A DNA stretch of 41,121 nucleotides from Pedobacter sp. V48 (GTDB lineage: Bacteria; Bacteroidota; Bacteroidia; Sphingobacteriales; Sphingobacteriaceae): the NCBI RefSeq assembly GCF_000523515.1, contig NZ_AWRU01000002.1, positions 52,298 through 93,418 of the forward strand, read 5' to 3'. A program made the translations under genes and the position numbers. Every line of letters starts with the position of its first letter. Position 1 is the stretch's first letter. The notes under the pieces are model-generated. The model was given only the letters and a program-made list of their open reading frames with translations, was not told the DNA's origin and made no database searches. Below are positions 1 to 9,578 of the stretch, one piece after another.

Positions 1-1317
1 CTTGATGTTTATCGCCAAAAGGGCGGTTATCGTGCCGTAGAAAAGGCTTTAAAAACTTTAACTCCTGATGAAGTAGTTGAAGAAGTTAAGAAGTCTGGAT
101 TACGTGGACGTGGTGGTGCAGGATTCCCTACGGGAATGAAATGGAGTTTTTTGGCGAAACCTGAAGGTGTAGCAAGATATTTAGTTTGTAATGCAGACGA
201 GTCTGAGCCAGGAACTTTTAAAGATCGTTATCTGATGACCCATATTCCTCATGCACTTATTGAGGGAATGATTGTTTCAAGTTTTGCGCTGGGTGCTAAT
301 ACGTCTTACATCTATGTAAGAGGCGAGATGATGCCCCAGATTAGAATACTGGAAAAAGCAATTGCAGAAGCAAAGCATGCTGGGTTTTTAGGGAAAAACA
401 TTTTAGGAACCGGCTATGATTTGGAACTATATGTTCAACCAGGAGGCGGCGCCTATATTTGTGGAGAAGAAACCGCATTATTGGAGTCTTTAGAGGGTAA
501 AAGAGGAAATCCCAGGATTAAGCCTCCTTTTCCTGCAATTGCAGGGCTTTATGGATGTCCAACGGTTGTAAACAATGTGGAGTCTATTGCGGCTACAGTG
601 CCTATCATTAACGATGGTGGCGATGAGTATGCCAAAATAGGAATTGGCAGAAGTACAGGTACCAAACTGATTTCAGCTTCTGGTAATTTAGTTAGACCAG
701 GGGTATATGAGATCGATCTGGGATTACCTGTAGAGGAGTTTATTTATTCCGATGAATACTGCGGAGGTATTGCAAATGGTAAAAGATTAAAGGCTACCGT
801 AGCCGGAGGATCATCTGTTCCTATCTTACCAGCAAATCTTACGCTCAAGTTAGCCAACGGCGAACCAAGATTAATGAGCTACGAATCCTTATCAGAAGGT
901 GGTTTTGCTACCGGGTCAATGATGGGCTCTGGTGGTTTTATCGCATTTGATGAAGATCAGTGTATCGTTAGAAACACCTGGAACTTTGCTCGTTTTTATC
1001 ATCATGAAAGCTGTGGCCAATGTTCTCCTTGTAGAGAAGGAACAGGCTGGATGGAAAAAGTACTGCACAGAATAGAGTATGGCCATGGTAAAATGAGTGA
1101 TATTGACCTATTGGTTGATGTTTCTAAAAAGATTGAAGGAAACACTATTTGCCCTTTAGGTGATGCAGCAGCATGGCCGGTTGCAAGTGCAATCAGACAT
1201 TTCAGAGATGAGTTTGAATGGCATGTTAAAGAGCCAATCAAATGTTTAGATACTAATTATGGTTTGGCAAATTATGCTGAGCCTATTGCGAAAGCAGAAG
1301 TTACGACAGGAAATTAA
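1..1317 (+). CDS. nuoF: NADH-quinone oxidoreductase subunit F (5' partial)
   Basis: NADH dehydrogenase flavoprotein of complex I. It oxidises NADH with FMN and passes electrons to a [4Fe-4S] cluster in the cytoplasmic arm. The reading frame is open from base 1 and 438 codons are visible, so only the extreme N-terminus is missing; the first ATG in the window (136) is internal. The glycine-rich nucleotide-binding segment GRGGAGFPTG lies at bases 106-135. The cluster motif CGQCSPCREG followed by GNTICPLGDA lies near the C-terminus and gives the four cysteines of cluster N3. nuoG follows 5 bases later. Upstream nuoA-E are presumably outside the window. Confidence 0.97.
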   Translation, partial: LDVYRQKGGYRAVEKALKTLTPDEVVEEVKKSGLRGRGGAGFPTGMKWSFLAKPEGVARYLVCNADESEPGTFKDRYLMTHIPHALIEGMIVSSFALGANTSYIYVRGEMMPQIRILEKAIAEAKHAGFLGKNILGTGYDLELYVQPGGGAYICGEETALLESLEGKRGNPRIKPPFPAIAGLYGCPTVVNNVESIAATVPIINDGGDEYAKIGIGRSTGTKLISASGNLVRPGVYEIDLGLPVEEFIYSDEYCGGIANGKRLKATVAGGSSVPILPANLTLKLANGEPRLMSYESLSEGGFATGSMMGSGGFIAFDEDQCIVRNTWNFARFYHHESCGQCSPCREGTGWMEKVLHRIEYGHGKMSDIDLLVDVSKKIEGNTICPLGDAAAWPVASAIRHFRDEFEWHVKEPIKCLDTNYGLANYAEPIAKAEVTTGN

Positions 1318-1322
1318 CAATC

Positions 1323-2327
1323 ATGAGTGATAAAGTTAAGGTAACCATAGACGGGATAACAGTAGAAGTAGCACCCGGCACAACTATTCTAAATGCTGCA
1401 AGGCAAATAGGTGGTGATATAGTGCCTCCTGCAATGTGCTATTATTCCAAATTAGAGGGTAGCGGAGGAAAATGCCGCACTTGTATTGTTAAAGTTAGCA
1501 AGGGGTCTGAGAAAGATCCTAGGCCAATGCCAAAATTGGTAGCATCATGCCGTACAACTGTTATGGATGGCATGGAAGTTCAAAATATCACTTCTCCGGA
1601 AGTTATTGAAGCGCGCAGCGGAGTGGTAGAAATGCTACTGATCAACCATCCTTTAGACTGTCCTGTTTGTGATCAGGCTGGAGAATGTGACCTTCAAAAT
1701 CTGGGATATGAACATGGTTTACAAAAAACCAGATACGAATTTGAGCGTAGAACTTTTGAACGTATCGATATTGGAGATAAGATCCAGTTGCATATGAACA
1801 GGTGTATCTTATGCTATCGTTGCGTATTTACTGCCGACCAGATTACAAATAAACGTGTACATGGTATTTTAAATAGAGGTGATCACTCAGAAATCTCCAC
1901 CTATATACAAACAGCTGTAGACAATGATTTTTCTGGGAACGTGATTGACGTATGCCCTGTTGGAGCATTAACAGATAAAACATTCAGATTTAAAAATCGT
2001 GTTTGGTTTACCAAGCCAATTGACGCACATAGAGATTGTCCTACATGCAGTGGTAAAGTTACTTTATGGTATAAGGGAGAAGATGTGCTAAGGGTTACAG
2101 CTCGTAAAGATATTTATGGTGAGGTGGAGGAATTTATCTGCAATACTTGTCGTTTCGATAAAAAGAAAACGGCAGATTGGGTAATTGAGCATCCAACTCA
2201 TATTAGCGATACTTCGGTTATTGCTTCTAACCATTACGAAACCTTAAAGCCTTTGCCTGTCATTCAAAACAATCCTCAATTACAACAGGCAAATAAAGTA
2301 GAACTAGAAAAAACAACCAAATTCTAA
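1323..2327 (+). CDS. nuoG: NADH-quinone oxidoreductase subunit G, short form without molybdopterin domain
   Basis: Iron-sulfur subunit of complex I that carries electrons from NuoF. Visible ligands are C39/C51/C54/C76 for a [2Fe-2S] cluster, H109/C113/C116/C122 (the HxxxCxxCxxxxxC motif of cluster N5), and C161/C164/C167 with C211 for a [4Fe-4S] cluster. A CxxC pair at 239/242 and another at 273/276 look like the start of the Fe4S4 module that precedes the molybdopterin-like domain. The protein then ends at 334 residues, whereas E. coli NuoG is about 900. No frameshift is apparent: the stop overlaps the nuoH start (TAATG). I believe this short form is usual in Bacteroidota. Confidence 0.93.
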   Translation: MSDKVKVTIDGITVEVAPGTTILNAARQIGGDIVPPAMCYYSKLEGSGGKCRTCIVKVSKGSEKDPRPMPKLVASCRTTVMDGMEVQNITSPEVIEARSGVVEMLLINHPLDCPVCDQAGECDLQNLGYEHGLQKTRYEFERRTFERIDIGDKIQLHMNRCILCYRCVFTADQITNKRVHGILNRGDHSEISTYIQTAVDNDFSGNVIDVCPVGALTDKTFRFKNRVWFTKPIDAHRDCPTCSGKVTLWYKGEDVLRVTARKDIYGEVEEFICNTCRFDKKKTADWVIEHPTHISDTSVIASNHYETLKPLPVIQNNPQLQQANKVELEKTTKF

Positions 2328-3364
2328 TGGATATAGCTTTTGTAATAGAAAAATTTGTACTGGTTGCCATCATATTTGGTATCAGTTTATTGATTGCTAT
2401 GTACTCTACTTATGCTGAGCGGAAAGTTGCTGCCTTTTTACAGGACAGGCTTGGGCCAGACAGAGCAGGGCCTTTTGGAATACTTCAGCCATTGGCTGAT
2501 GGGGTTAAGATGTTCATGAAGGAAGAGATCATTCCTTCAAACGCCAGTAAGTGGTTATTTATGGTAGGACCAGGATTGGCCATGCTTACTGCTTGTATTG
2601 GAACAGCAGTTATCCCATGGGGTAGCGATATAACAATTGGAGATCGTGTTATTCCATTGCAGGTAACTGATATCAATGTAGGTATTTTATACATCTTTGG
2701 TGTGGTTTCACTAGGTGTTTACGGAGTAATGATCGGTGGCTGGGCATCAAATAATAAATACTCATTGTTAAGTGCTATTCGTGCGGCATCGCAAAATATC
2801 AGTTATGAGATCGCAATGGGCCTATCTATTATCGCTTTGTTGCTTGTTACAGGAACGATGAGTCTTAAAGAGATTGTAGAGCAGCAACATGGCTGGCATT
2901 GGAATGTACTTTATCAACCATTAGGATTTCTGATTTTCATGGTTTGTGCCTTTGCAGAAACCAACAGGGCTCCTTTTGATTTACCGGAGTGTGAAACTGA
3001 GCTGATTGGTGGTTACCATACCGAGTACTCTTCGATGAAACTGGGCTTTTATCTATTTGCTGAATACATCAATATGTTTGTGTCATCAGCAGTGATGGCT
3101 ACACTTTATTTCGGAGGATATAACTATCCGGGCATGGACTGGGTATTGTTGCATACAGGACCGGTTATTGGCCCTCTGATTGGAACGGTTGTATTCTTTA
3201 TAAAAATATTCGCATTCATATTTTTCTTTATGTGGGTACGCTGGACAATCCCTCGTTTCCGCTATGATCAACTGATGCACCTTGGCTGGAAGGGGTTAAT
3301 TCCTTTGGCTATAGCTAACATCATTATCACAGGAATTGTGATTGCAATAATTGAAAAGTTTTAA
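2327..3364 (+). CDS. nuoH: NADH-quinone oxidoreductase subunit H
   Basis: Membrane subunit that joins the peripheral arm to the proton-pumping arm and forms part of the quinone chamber. It has 345 residues with about eight hydrophobic segments. Family-conserved stretches are visible: YAERKVAAFLQDRLGPDRAG near the N-terminus, and FAETNRAPFDLPECETELIG near residue 210, followed by the YHTEYSS loop. The start codon shares one base with the nuoG stop (TAATG), which suggests translational coupling. The length matches the family. Confidence 0.97.
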   Translation: MDIAFVIEKFVLVAIIFGISLLIAMYSTYAERKVAAFLQDRLGPDRAGPFGILQPLADGVKMFMKEEIIPSNASKWLFMVGPGLAMLTACIGTAVIPWGSDITIGDRVIPLQVTDINVGILYIFGVVSLGVYGVMIGGWASNNKYSLLSAIRAASQNISYEIAMGLSIIALLLVTGTMSLKEIVEQQHGWHWNVLYQPLGFLIFMVCAFAETNRAPFDLPECETELIGGYHTEYSSMKLGFYLFAEYINMFVSSAVMATLYFGGYNYPGMDWVLLHTGPVIGPLIGTVVFFIKIFAFIFFFMWVRWTIPRFRYDQLMHLGWKGLIPLAIANIIITGIVIAIIEKF

Positions 3365-3368
3365 CTAC

Positions 3369-3397
3369 CCGCACTAGCGGATAAATAATAAGGAGGT
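3369..3397 (+). promoter_or_regulatory. Strong Shine-Dalgarno sequence and small hairpin before nuoI
   Basis: The 36-base nuoH-nuoI gap carries AAGGAGGT at 3390-3397, a full complement to the usual 16S 3' end, four bases (TTTA counted from the last G) before the nuoI ATG at 3401. A short inverted repeat, CCGC (3369-3372) with GCGG (3377-3380), lies just upstream. Genes around it lack such a sequence. It may raise nuoI translation because the gene is not overlapped by nuoH. The hairpin is only four base pairs. Confidence 0.5.
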
Positions 3398-3400
3398 TTA

Positions 3401-3898
3401 ATGGAACCATTAACCAGTAAAAAGAAAGTATTAGAGCAGAAACCATTAACGTTTGCAGAACGAATGTATCTACCTGCAATAGCTAAAGGTTTGTCTGTTA
3501 CAATTAGCCACCTATTTAAAAAAGAGGCTACAATAAGATATCCTGAAGTGGAAAGAGAGTTCTCCACGAACTTTAGAGGTATGCATTCTTTGAAAAGAGA
3601 TGAGCAAGGAAGAGAGCGTTGTACTGCCTGTGGCTTGTGTGCCCTATCTTGTCCTGCTGAAGCAATCACAATGATAGCTGCAGAACGTAAACCTGAAGAA
3701 AAGGAACTCTATAGGGAAGAGAAGTATGCTGCAGTGTATGAAATTAATATGTTGCGCTGCATTTTCTGTGGTTTATGTGAAGAAGCTTGTCCGAAAGAGG
3801 CAATCTACTTAGATGGCCCAATCGTACCTGCTGATTACCTTCGTAAAGATTTTATTTACGGGAAAGACAAATTGGTAGAGCAACCATTGAATAAATAG
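3401..3898 (+). CDS. nuoI: NADH-quinone oxidoreductase subunit I
   Basis: Ferredoxin-like subunit with two [4Fe-4S] clusters (N6a and N6b) that hand electrons to the terminal cluster near quinone. Two CxxCxxCxxxC motifs are seen, at C74/C77/C80/C84 and C120/C123/C126/C130. In the first, ACGLCALSCPAEA is typical. The protein has 165 residues. The N-terminal ~45 residues carry the amphipathic stretch expected to sit on the membrane. The ATG at 3401 is supported by the strong ribosome binding site just upstream. Confidence 0.96.
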   Translation: MEPLTSKKKVLEQKPLTFAERMYLPAIAKGLSVTISHLFKKEATIRYPEVEREFSTNFRGMHSLKRDEQGRERCTACGLCALSCPAEAITMIAAERKPEEKELYREEKYAAVYEINMLRCIFCGLCEEACPKEAIYLDGPIVPADYLRKDFIYGKDKLVEQPLNK

Positions 3899-3925
3899 TA
3901 ATTTTAAACAGTTTAAACATAGATA

Positions 3926-4423
3926 ATGGGTACTTCAGTATTCTATTTCGTAGCAACATTAAGCGTGATCTTTTCACTGATGGTTATTTTTTCAAAGAAC
4001 CCGGTGCATAGTGTGCTTTATCTGATTGTTACATTCTTCACATTTACGGTTCACTACATTCTGTTAAACGCACAATTTTTGGCTGTTGTAAATTTCATTG
4101 TTTACATGGGGGCAATTATGGTTCTATTCCTTTTTGTGCTAATGTTACTGAACCTCAATAAGGATAACGAGCCGTTAAAATCGGGAGCAGTAAAAGTTGT
4201 CGGCGTTATAGCAGGATGCTGTCTTGTGGTCACTTTAGTTGGTTCTCTAAAGGCTACAGCAGTGTCAGATCCGGTGATTTTAAGAAATCCTAATTTGGGC
4301 TTACTGAAAAATCTGGGCAAGGAATTGTTCGGCCCTTTTATGTTGCCGTTTGAACTTTCATCAATCTTATTGCTTTCTGCGATGGTTGGTGCAGTATTGT
4401 TAACTAAAAAAGAAAAAGTATAG
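3926..4423 (+). CDS. nuoJ: NADH-quinone oxidoreductase subunit J
   Basis: Small membrane subunit of complex I with about five transmembrane segments. The conserved third-helix region reads VVNFIVYMGAIMVLFLFVLM, the usual NuoJ signature. The protein has 165 residues, close to family size. Its stop (TAG, 4421-4423) overlaps a possible GTG start of nuoK. Confidence 0.95.
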   Translation: MGTSVFYFVATLSVIFSLMVIFSKNPVHSVLYLIVTFFTFTVHYILLNAQFLAVVNFIVYMGAIMVLFLFVLMLLNLNKDNEPLKSGAVKVVGVIAGCCLVVTLVGSLKATAVSDPVILRNPNLGLLKNLGKELFGPFMLPFELSSILLLSAMVGAVLLTKKEKV

Positions 4424-4752
4424 TGGAGAACATGACTCAACAATTGCAGGGAGTACCACTTAACCACTACATCTGGCTAAGTGCTATTATTTTCACCATT
4501 GGCGTTATTGGAGTATTAACCCGCAGAAACGCTATAGTTATATTTATGTCGGTTGAATTGATGCTGAATGCGGTTAATTTGCTGCTAACGGCTTTTTCCG
4601 TGCATAACAATGATCCATCCGGACAGGTTTTTGTGTTTTTCATAATGGCTTTAGCTGCTGCAGAGGTTGCAGTGGGCTTAAGTATTATTGTGATGGTGTA
4701 TAGAAATACACAGTCAGTAGATATAAATGTGTTGAATCGCCTTAAGTGGTAA
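4423..4752 (+). CDS. nuoK: NADH-quinone oxidoreductase subunit K
   Basis: Small proton-channel subunit of complex I, three transmembrane helices, homologous to MrpC. The signature MSVELMLNAVNL contains the conserved membrane glutamate, and a second glutamate is in ALAAAEVAVGL. Two starts are possible: GTG at 4423, overlapping the nuoJ stop (109 residues), or ATG at 4432 (106 residues). GGAGA at 4425-4429 lies very close to the ATG. I keep the longer form but the choice is open. Confidence 0.94.
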   Translation: MENMTQQLQGVPLNHYIWLSAIIFTIGVIGVLTRRNAIVIFMSVELMLNAVNLLLTAFSVHNNDPSGQVFVFFIMALAAAEVAVGLSIIVMVYRNTQSVDINVLNRLKW

Positions 4753-4771
4753 TATTAAGTATAGATAAAAA

Positions 4772-6667
4772 ATGATAATAGATTTAGTTTGGCTGGTTCC
4801 GTTGATTCCTCTGATTGGTTTTATAATCAATGGTTTGGGAAGAAACACATTATCTAAAAGCCTTATTGGTTTTATAGGAAGCAGTGTTATTTTTGTTTCT
4901 TTTGCGATCAGTGTTGGTATATTTCTGGCTTTAGGTGCAGACGCAAATAAATCTCACGAAATTTTTCTTTTTGATTGGATAAATGCAGGTGCGTTACATA
5001 TTCCAGTATCTTTTCTGGTAGACCCTTTAAGTGCTATAATGCTACTTATCGTTACCGGAGTAGGTTTTCTGATCCACATCTACTCAATTGGATATATGCA
5101 TAGCGATGAAGGCTTCGGTAAGTTTTTTAGCTACCTGAACCTGTTTATCTTTTTTATGCTTTTACTGGTATTGGGATCAAACTACATCGTAATGTTCATT
5201 GGATGGGAGGGGGTTGGCTTATGCTCTTACCTTCTAATCGGATTTTGGTATACAAACAGCAGCTATGCTTCTGCAGCTAAAAAGGCTTTTGTTATGAACC
5301 GTATAGGTGATCTGGGTTTTTTGCTGGGCGTATTCTTTATCTTCACTACTTTCGGAAGTGTTGAGTTTTCTAAGATATTTCCTCAGGCAGCAAATATGCT
5401 TCCCGGAAACACTACGATAGCACTTATTGCATTGCTGTTATTTATCGGAGCCTGCGGTAAATCTGCTCAGCTACCTCTTTTTACATGGTTACCTGATGCG
5501 ATGGCCGGACCAACTCCAGTTTCAGCGTTAATACATGCTGCAACAATGGTTACTGCCGGTATCTATATGATCGCCAGATCTAACCTGATATTTGATTTGG
5601 CCCCTTTAATTCAGCATGTAATTGCAATCGTTGGCCTTGCTACTGCTATTGTAGCAGCAATTATTGCACTCACGCAAACAGATATCAAAAAAGTACTTGC
5701 TTATTCTACAGTGTCCCAATTAGGATATATGTTTTTAGGTTTAGGTGTAGGCGCATATAATGGAGCTTTCTTCCACGTGATTACCCATGCCTTCTTCAAA
5801 GCATTGTTATTCTTATGTGCAGGATCCGTTATTCATGCTTTACATCACGAGCAAGATATGAGACATATGGGCGGGTTACGTAAAAAACTACCTGTAACTT
5901 TCATAACAATGCTTATCGGTACTGTTGCGATAGCGGGGCTTCCTCCTTTTTCCGGATTTTTCTCTAAAGATGAGATTTTGGCACATGTATACCTGCACGA
6001 TAAAGTAATGTGGGGCATCGCGGTGTTTGGCGCATTTCTTACCGCATTTTATATGTTCAGGATGTTGTTCCTTACTTTTTACGGTAAATATCGTGGAACT
6101 CATCATGCCGAAGAAAAAATTCATGAATCACCTAAGTCAATGACAATCCCTTTGATCGTGTTGGCAGTATTGTCAGCCGTTGGTGGTATCATTGGTGTGC
6201 CTGAGGCTTTAGGCGGAAATCATTGGTTGTCACATTGGCTTTCTCCGGTAATTAAGCATACTGGCGAATCACCGGATCATGCTACTGAATATATCCTTAT
6301 GGCAGTTTCTGTTGTTGGTGTTTTAATCTCTATTGCAATTGCATATGGCAAATACATCAAGCAAAACCACATACCTGCTCCAGATGAAGCTAAACGTTCT
6401 GTCCTTGCAAACTTATCTTACAATAAATTTTATTTTGATGAGGTATATGATGCATTAATTAGAAAGCCTTTGGATGCAATTTCAGTATTCTTCTACAAAA
6501 TTGTGGATAATAAGATTGTTGATGGTATTGTGAACAGCTTAGGTTGGGGAACTACCGAAGCGAGTAAAGGTTTACGCTTGATACAATCCGGCAATGTTGG
6601 GTTTTATATTTTTATGATGGTGGTAGGAATCATCTCATTGTTATTGTATACTTATTTATCTCTATAA
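4772..6667 (+). CDS. nuoL: NADH-quinone oxidoreductase subunit L
   Basis: Largest antiporter-like proton-pumping subunit. It has 631 residues, an N-terminal proton-conducting domain and the C-terminal long lateral helix extension. FIGWEGVGLCSYLLIGFW contains the essential membrane Glu. The conserved region ACGKSAQLPLFTWLPDAMAG and the histidine-rich AFFKALLFLCAGSVIHALHH segment are clear. It is followed 21 bases later by nuoM in the standard L-M-N order. Confidence 0.97.
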   Translation: MIIDLVWLVPLIPLIGFIINGLGRNTLSKSLIGFIGSSVIFVSFAISVGIFLALGADANKSHEIFLFDWINAGALHIPVSFLVDPLSAIMLLIVTGVGFLIHIYSIGYMHSDEGFGKFFSYLNLFIFFMLLLVLGSNYIVMFIGWEGVGLCSYLLIGFWYTNSSYASAAKKAFVMNRIGDLGFLLGVFFIFTTFGSVEFSKIFPQAANMLPGNTTIALIALLLFIGACGKSAQLPLFTWLPDAMAGPTPVSALIHAATMVTAGIYMIARSNLIFDLAPLIQHVIAIVGLATAIVAAIIALTQTDIKKVLAYSTVSQLGYMFLGLGVGAYNGAFFHVITHAFFKALLFLCAGSVIHALHHEQDMRHMGGLRKKLPVTFITMLIGTVAIAGLPPFSGFFSKDEILAHVYLHDKVMWGIAVFGAFLTAFYMFRMLFLTFYGKYRGTHHAEEKIHESPKSMTIPLIVLAVLSAVGGIIGVPEALGGNHWLSHWLSPVIKHTGESPDHATEYILMAVSVVGVLISIAIAYGKYIKQNHIPAPDEAKRSVLANLSYNKFYFDEVYDALIRKPLDAISVFFYKIVDNKIVDGIVNSLGWGTTEASKGLRLIQSGNVGFYIFMMVVGIISLLLYTYLSL

Positions 6668-6688
6668 AAGATCGTTCAAGAAAACATA

Positions 6689-8155
6689 ATGGAACAACTT
6701 TTACTACTTCTTATATTCTTACCATTGCTAGGCGCCTTGGTTACCGCTCTTTCCGGAAATGCAGCAAAGCATGTGGCATTGGTTTCGGCAATTGTCTCTT
6801 TAGGTTTGGCATTGGCGATGGTATGTAATTTTACCCCGGATGCCACCACCCAGTTTGTGGTAAACTACTCCTGGATTCATGATCTTGGGATAAATTTCCA
6901 CGCTGGTGTCGACGGAATAAGTATGATTACCATAATATTGACCAACGTGTTAATTCCATTAATCATACTGGCAAGTTACCAGCATAACTACAAGAGCTCA
7001 AACGCATTTTTTGCTTTAATTCTTTTCATGCAAAGCGGCTTGTTAATCGTATTTACGTCTCTTGATGCTTTCTTGTTCTATATTGGTTGGGAAGCAGCAT
7101 TAATTCCTATTTACTTTATCTGTGCAGTTTGGGGTGGAAAAGATCGTATTAAGGTAAATATGAAATTCTTTGTTTATACCATAGCAGGTTCGTTATTTAT
7201 GCTCTTGGGCTTGATTTATCTGTATTTACAGAACCCTGCACATAATTTTGATATCCAGGCTTTCTATAATCTTAATTTGGATTCAACACAACAGGGTTGG
7301 ATATTTTGGGCTTTCTTTATTGCTTTTGCAATTAAGATGCCTGTATTTCCATTTCATACCTGGCAGCCAAATACGTATACTGAGGCTCCAGCTGCCGGTA
7401 CCATGTTATTGGCTGGTATAATGCTTAAAATGGGTATTTATGGAGTGATCAGGTGGTTATTGCCTATAGTTCCTTCCGGAGTTCAGGATTGGGGCCATGT
7501 AGCAATCATACTGTCTGTTATAGGAATAGTATATGCATCAATTATAGCATTTACACAAAAAGATGCAAAACGCTTAGTATCCTATTCTTCAATTGCGCAC
7601 GTTGGTTTAATCAGCGCGGGTATTTTTGCGTTGAATACACAAGGTATGCAGGGTGCAATGATTCAAATGCTTAGTCATGGTATCAACGTGGTAGGATTGT
7701 TCTTTGTTCTTGATATTATTTCAAGCCGTTTGAAAACAAATAAAATAAGTGAATTAGGCGGAATCGCGAAACAGGCGCCAATATTGGCAATTACTGCTTT
7801 GATCATCGTTCTTGGAACGGTTGCATTACCTGGAACCAACGGCTTTATAGGAGAATTCCTGTTGCTGATAGGTGTGTATCAGTACAATATCTGGTTAGCT
7901 GTTTTTGCGGGATTAACGATTATATTCGGAGCAGTTTATATGTTCAGAATGTACCAGAACATCATGCTTGGTAAAACGAACGATTTAACAATTACCTTTA
8001 CAGACGTTAAAGGTTCGGAAAGGATAGTACTATACATCATTTGCGCACTAATTATTGTATTAGGCGTTTATCCAAAACCAATTCTGCAATTGTCTGAAGC
8101 ATCAGTGCAGCATTTAATAGAACAAGTAACACAAAAATTAACATCGGTAAACTAA
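6689..8155 (+). CDS. nuoM: NADH-quinone oxidoreductase subunit M
   Basis: Second antiporter-like proton pump of complex I, 488 residues with about 14 hydrophobic segments. The key membrane Glu is in FYIGWEAALIPIYF. AIKMPVFPFHTWQPNTYTEA is the NuoM version of the conserved discontinuous-helix region with its lysine. LSHGINVVGLFFVLD replaces the NuoL-type HAFFKA motif, in keeping with NuoM. It ends 4 bases before nuoN. Confidence 0.97.
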   Translation: MEQLLLLLIFLPLLGALVTALSGNAAKHVALVSAIVSLGLALAMVCNFTPDATTQFVVNYSWIHDLGINFHAGVDGISMITIILTNVLIPLIILASYQHNYKSSNAFFALILFMQSGLLIVFTSLDAFLFYIGWEAALIPIYFICAVWGGKDRIKVNMKFFVYTIAGSLFMLLGLIYLYLQNPAHNFDIQAFYNLNLDSTQQGWIFWAFFIAFAIKMPVFPFHTWQPNTYTEAPAAGTMLLAGIMLKMGIYGVIRWLLPIVPSGVQDWGHVAIILSVIGIVYASIIAFTQKDAKRLVSYSSIAHVGLISAGIFALNTQGMQGAMIQMLSHGINVVGLFFVLDIISSRLKTNKISELGGIAKQAPILAITALIIVLGTVALPGTNGFIGEFLLLIGVYQYNIWLAVFAGLTIIFGAVYMFRMYQNIMLGKTNDLTITFTDVKGSERIVLYIICALIIVLGVYPKPILQLSEASVQHLIEQVTQKLTSVN

Positions 8156-8159
8156 GCAA

Positions 8160-9533
8160 ATGAATATCATAATAACAATTACTGTTACAGCTTTAGTAGT
8201 GCTTTACGCAGGTTTGTTTAAGGCTAAAAAAGCATTATTACCCATTACTCTTATTGGACTGCTTATTTCACTGGGTTTTGTTGCTACTTCATGGAACACT
8301 AATCAAACCTATTTTGGAATGATGCAGATGGATAATTTTGCATTGGCTTTTTCAGGTATAACCATCCTGGGTACATTATTTGTATTTCTACTTACACAAA
8401 ATTATTTTGCAGCTGATAGTGAAAATATTGCTGAATATTTCACGCTGATATTATTTGCACTGGCGGGTATCATAATCATGGTTTCTTACAAGAACATGTC
8501 AATGTTGTTTATTGGCATTGAGATCATGTCTGTTTGTTTATATATACTTGCGGGTATTCGGAAAAGTAATTTTGCATCTAATGAAGCTTCATTGAAGTAC
8601 TTCTTAATGGGGGCATTTTCAACAGGATTTTTGCTATTTGGTATCACCTTGATTTATGGTGCTACAGGTTCGTTTGATTTGGAGACCATTAATCAATATT
8701 TAGTAGGCAATTACAAATCGATCTCTCCACTGTTTTATCCGGGTGTAATCCTGATGTTAATTGGATTAAGCTTTAAAATAGGAGCGGCACCGTTTCACTT
8801 TTGGACACCAGATGTATATGAGGGTGCACCAACTTTGATTACAACCTTTATGTCAACAGTGGTGAAAACTGCAGGTTTTGCTGCTCTTTTACGCCTGTTT
8901 GCGGATACTTTTGCTCCTTTGCATGACTTTTGGTTACCACCACTAATAGCAATCGTTTGTATTACGTTGTTTATTGGAAATGTTACCGCGTTATTTCAAA
9001 AGAACTTTAAAAGAATGCTTGCTTATTCAAGTATATCTCATGCAGGTTACTTATTGTTTTCATTAGTAACACTATCTGCAAACTCATCAAATAATGTATT
9101 GGTTTATGCAGCTGCTTATACCTTTGCCAGTATCATTGCGTTTGCCGTTCTAATTATGGTTAAACAGAAAACAGGTAATGATCATTTTGACAGTTTTAAT
9201 GGCCTTGCTAAACGAAATCCACTAACTGCCTTGGTGTTAACAATAGCGATGTTATCGTTGGCCGGGATACCGCTAACAGCAGGATTCATCGGGAAGTATT
9301 TAATGTTTCTGAATGTGATGGGAGAGTATCAGATCCTTCTTGTTGCATTTGCTATTTTAAATGCTTTGGTTGGCTTTTATTACTATTTTAAAGTAATCGT
9401 AGCAATGTACTTTAAAGAGGGTAATGAAATTGAACTGGAAGTGCCACTTCAATACAAGGCGGTATTGGTTTTTTCAGTTGTAATTACATTATTTTTAGGG
9501 GTATACCCTGCGGTAATTTTAAATTTGATATAA
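8160..9533 (+). CDS. nuoN: NADH-quinone oxidoreductase subunit N
   Basis: Third antiporter-like proton pump, 457 residues. FIGIEIMSVCLYILAG carries the conserved membrane Glu, and FKIGAAPFHFWTPDVYEGAP is the NuoN signature. The C-terminal antiporter fold is intact (FNGLAKRNPLTAL, then the LAGIPLTAGFIGK segment). This is the last nuo gene. No terminator is visible in the 45 bases before the next gene, so read-through is likely. Confidence 0.97.
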   Translation: MNIIITITVTALVVLYAGLFKAKKALLPITLIGLLISLGFVATSWNTNQTYFGMMQMDNFALAFSGITILGTLFVFLLTQNYFAADSENIAEYFTLILFALAGIIIMVSYKNMSMLFIGIEIMSVCLYILAGIRKSNFASNEASLKYFLMGAFSTGFLLFGITLIYGATGSFDLETINQYLVGNYKSISPLFYPGVILMLIGLSFKIGAAPFHFWTPDVYEGAPTLITTFMSTVVKTAGFAALLRLFADTFAPLHDFWLPPLIAIVCITLFIGNVTALFQKNFKRMLAYSSISHAGYLLFSLVTLSANSSNNVLVYAAAYTFASIIAFAVLIMVKQKTGNDHFDSFNGLAKRNPLTALVLTIAMLSLAGIPLTAGFIGKYLMFLNVMGEYQILLVAFAILNALVGFYYYFKVIVAMYFKEGNEIELEVPLQYKAVLVFSVVITLFLGVYPAVILNLI

Positions 9534-9578
9534 CCATTTCTCTAGATAATTATTTGTAGTTTTACGAGTAATTGAACT

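Noticed and set aside
1002..1241. Minus-strand open frame inside nuoF
   Set aside because: It is the antisense shadow of a conserved nuoF region, with no recognisable domain.
9540..9578. TAGTTTTA box as a promoter for the DedA gene
   Set aside because: The last base of TAnnTTTG does not match and no TTG element is at the right distance.
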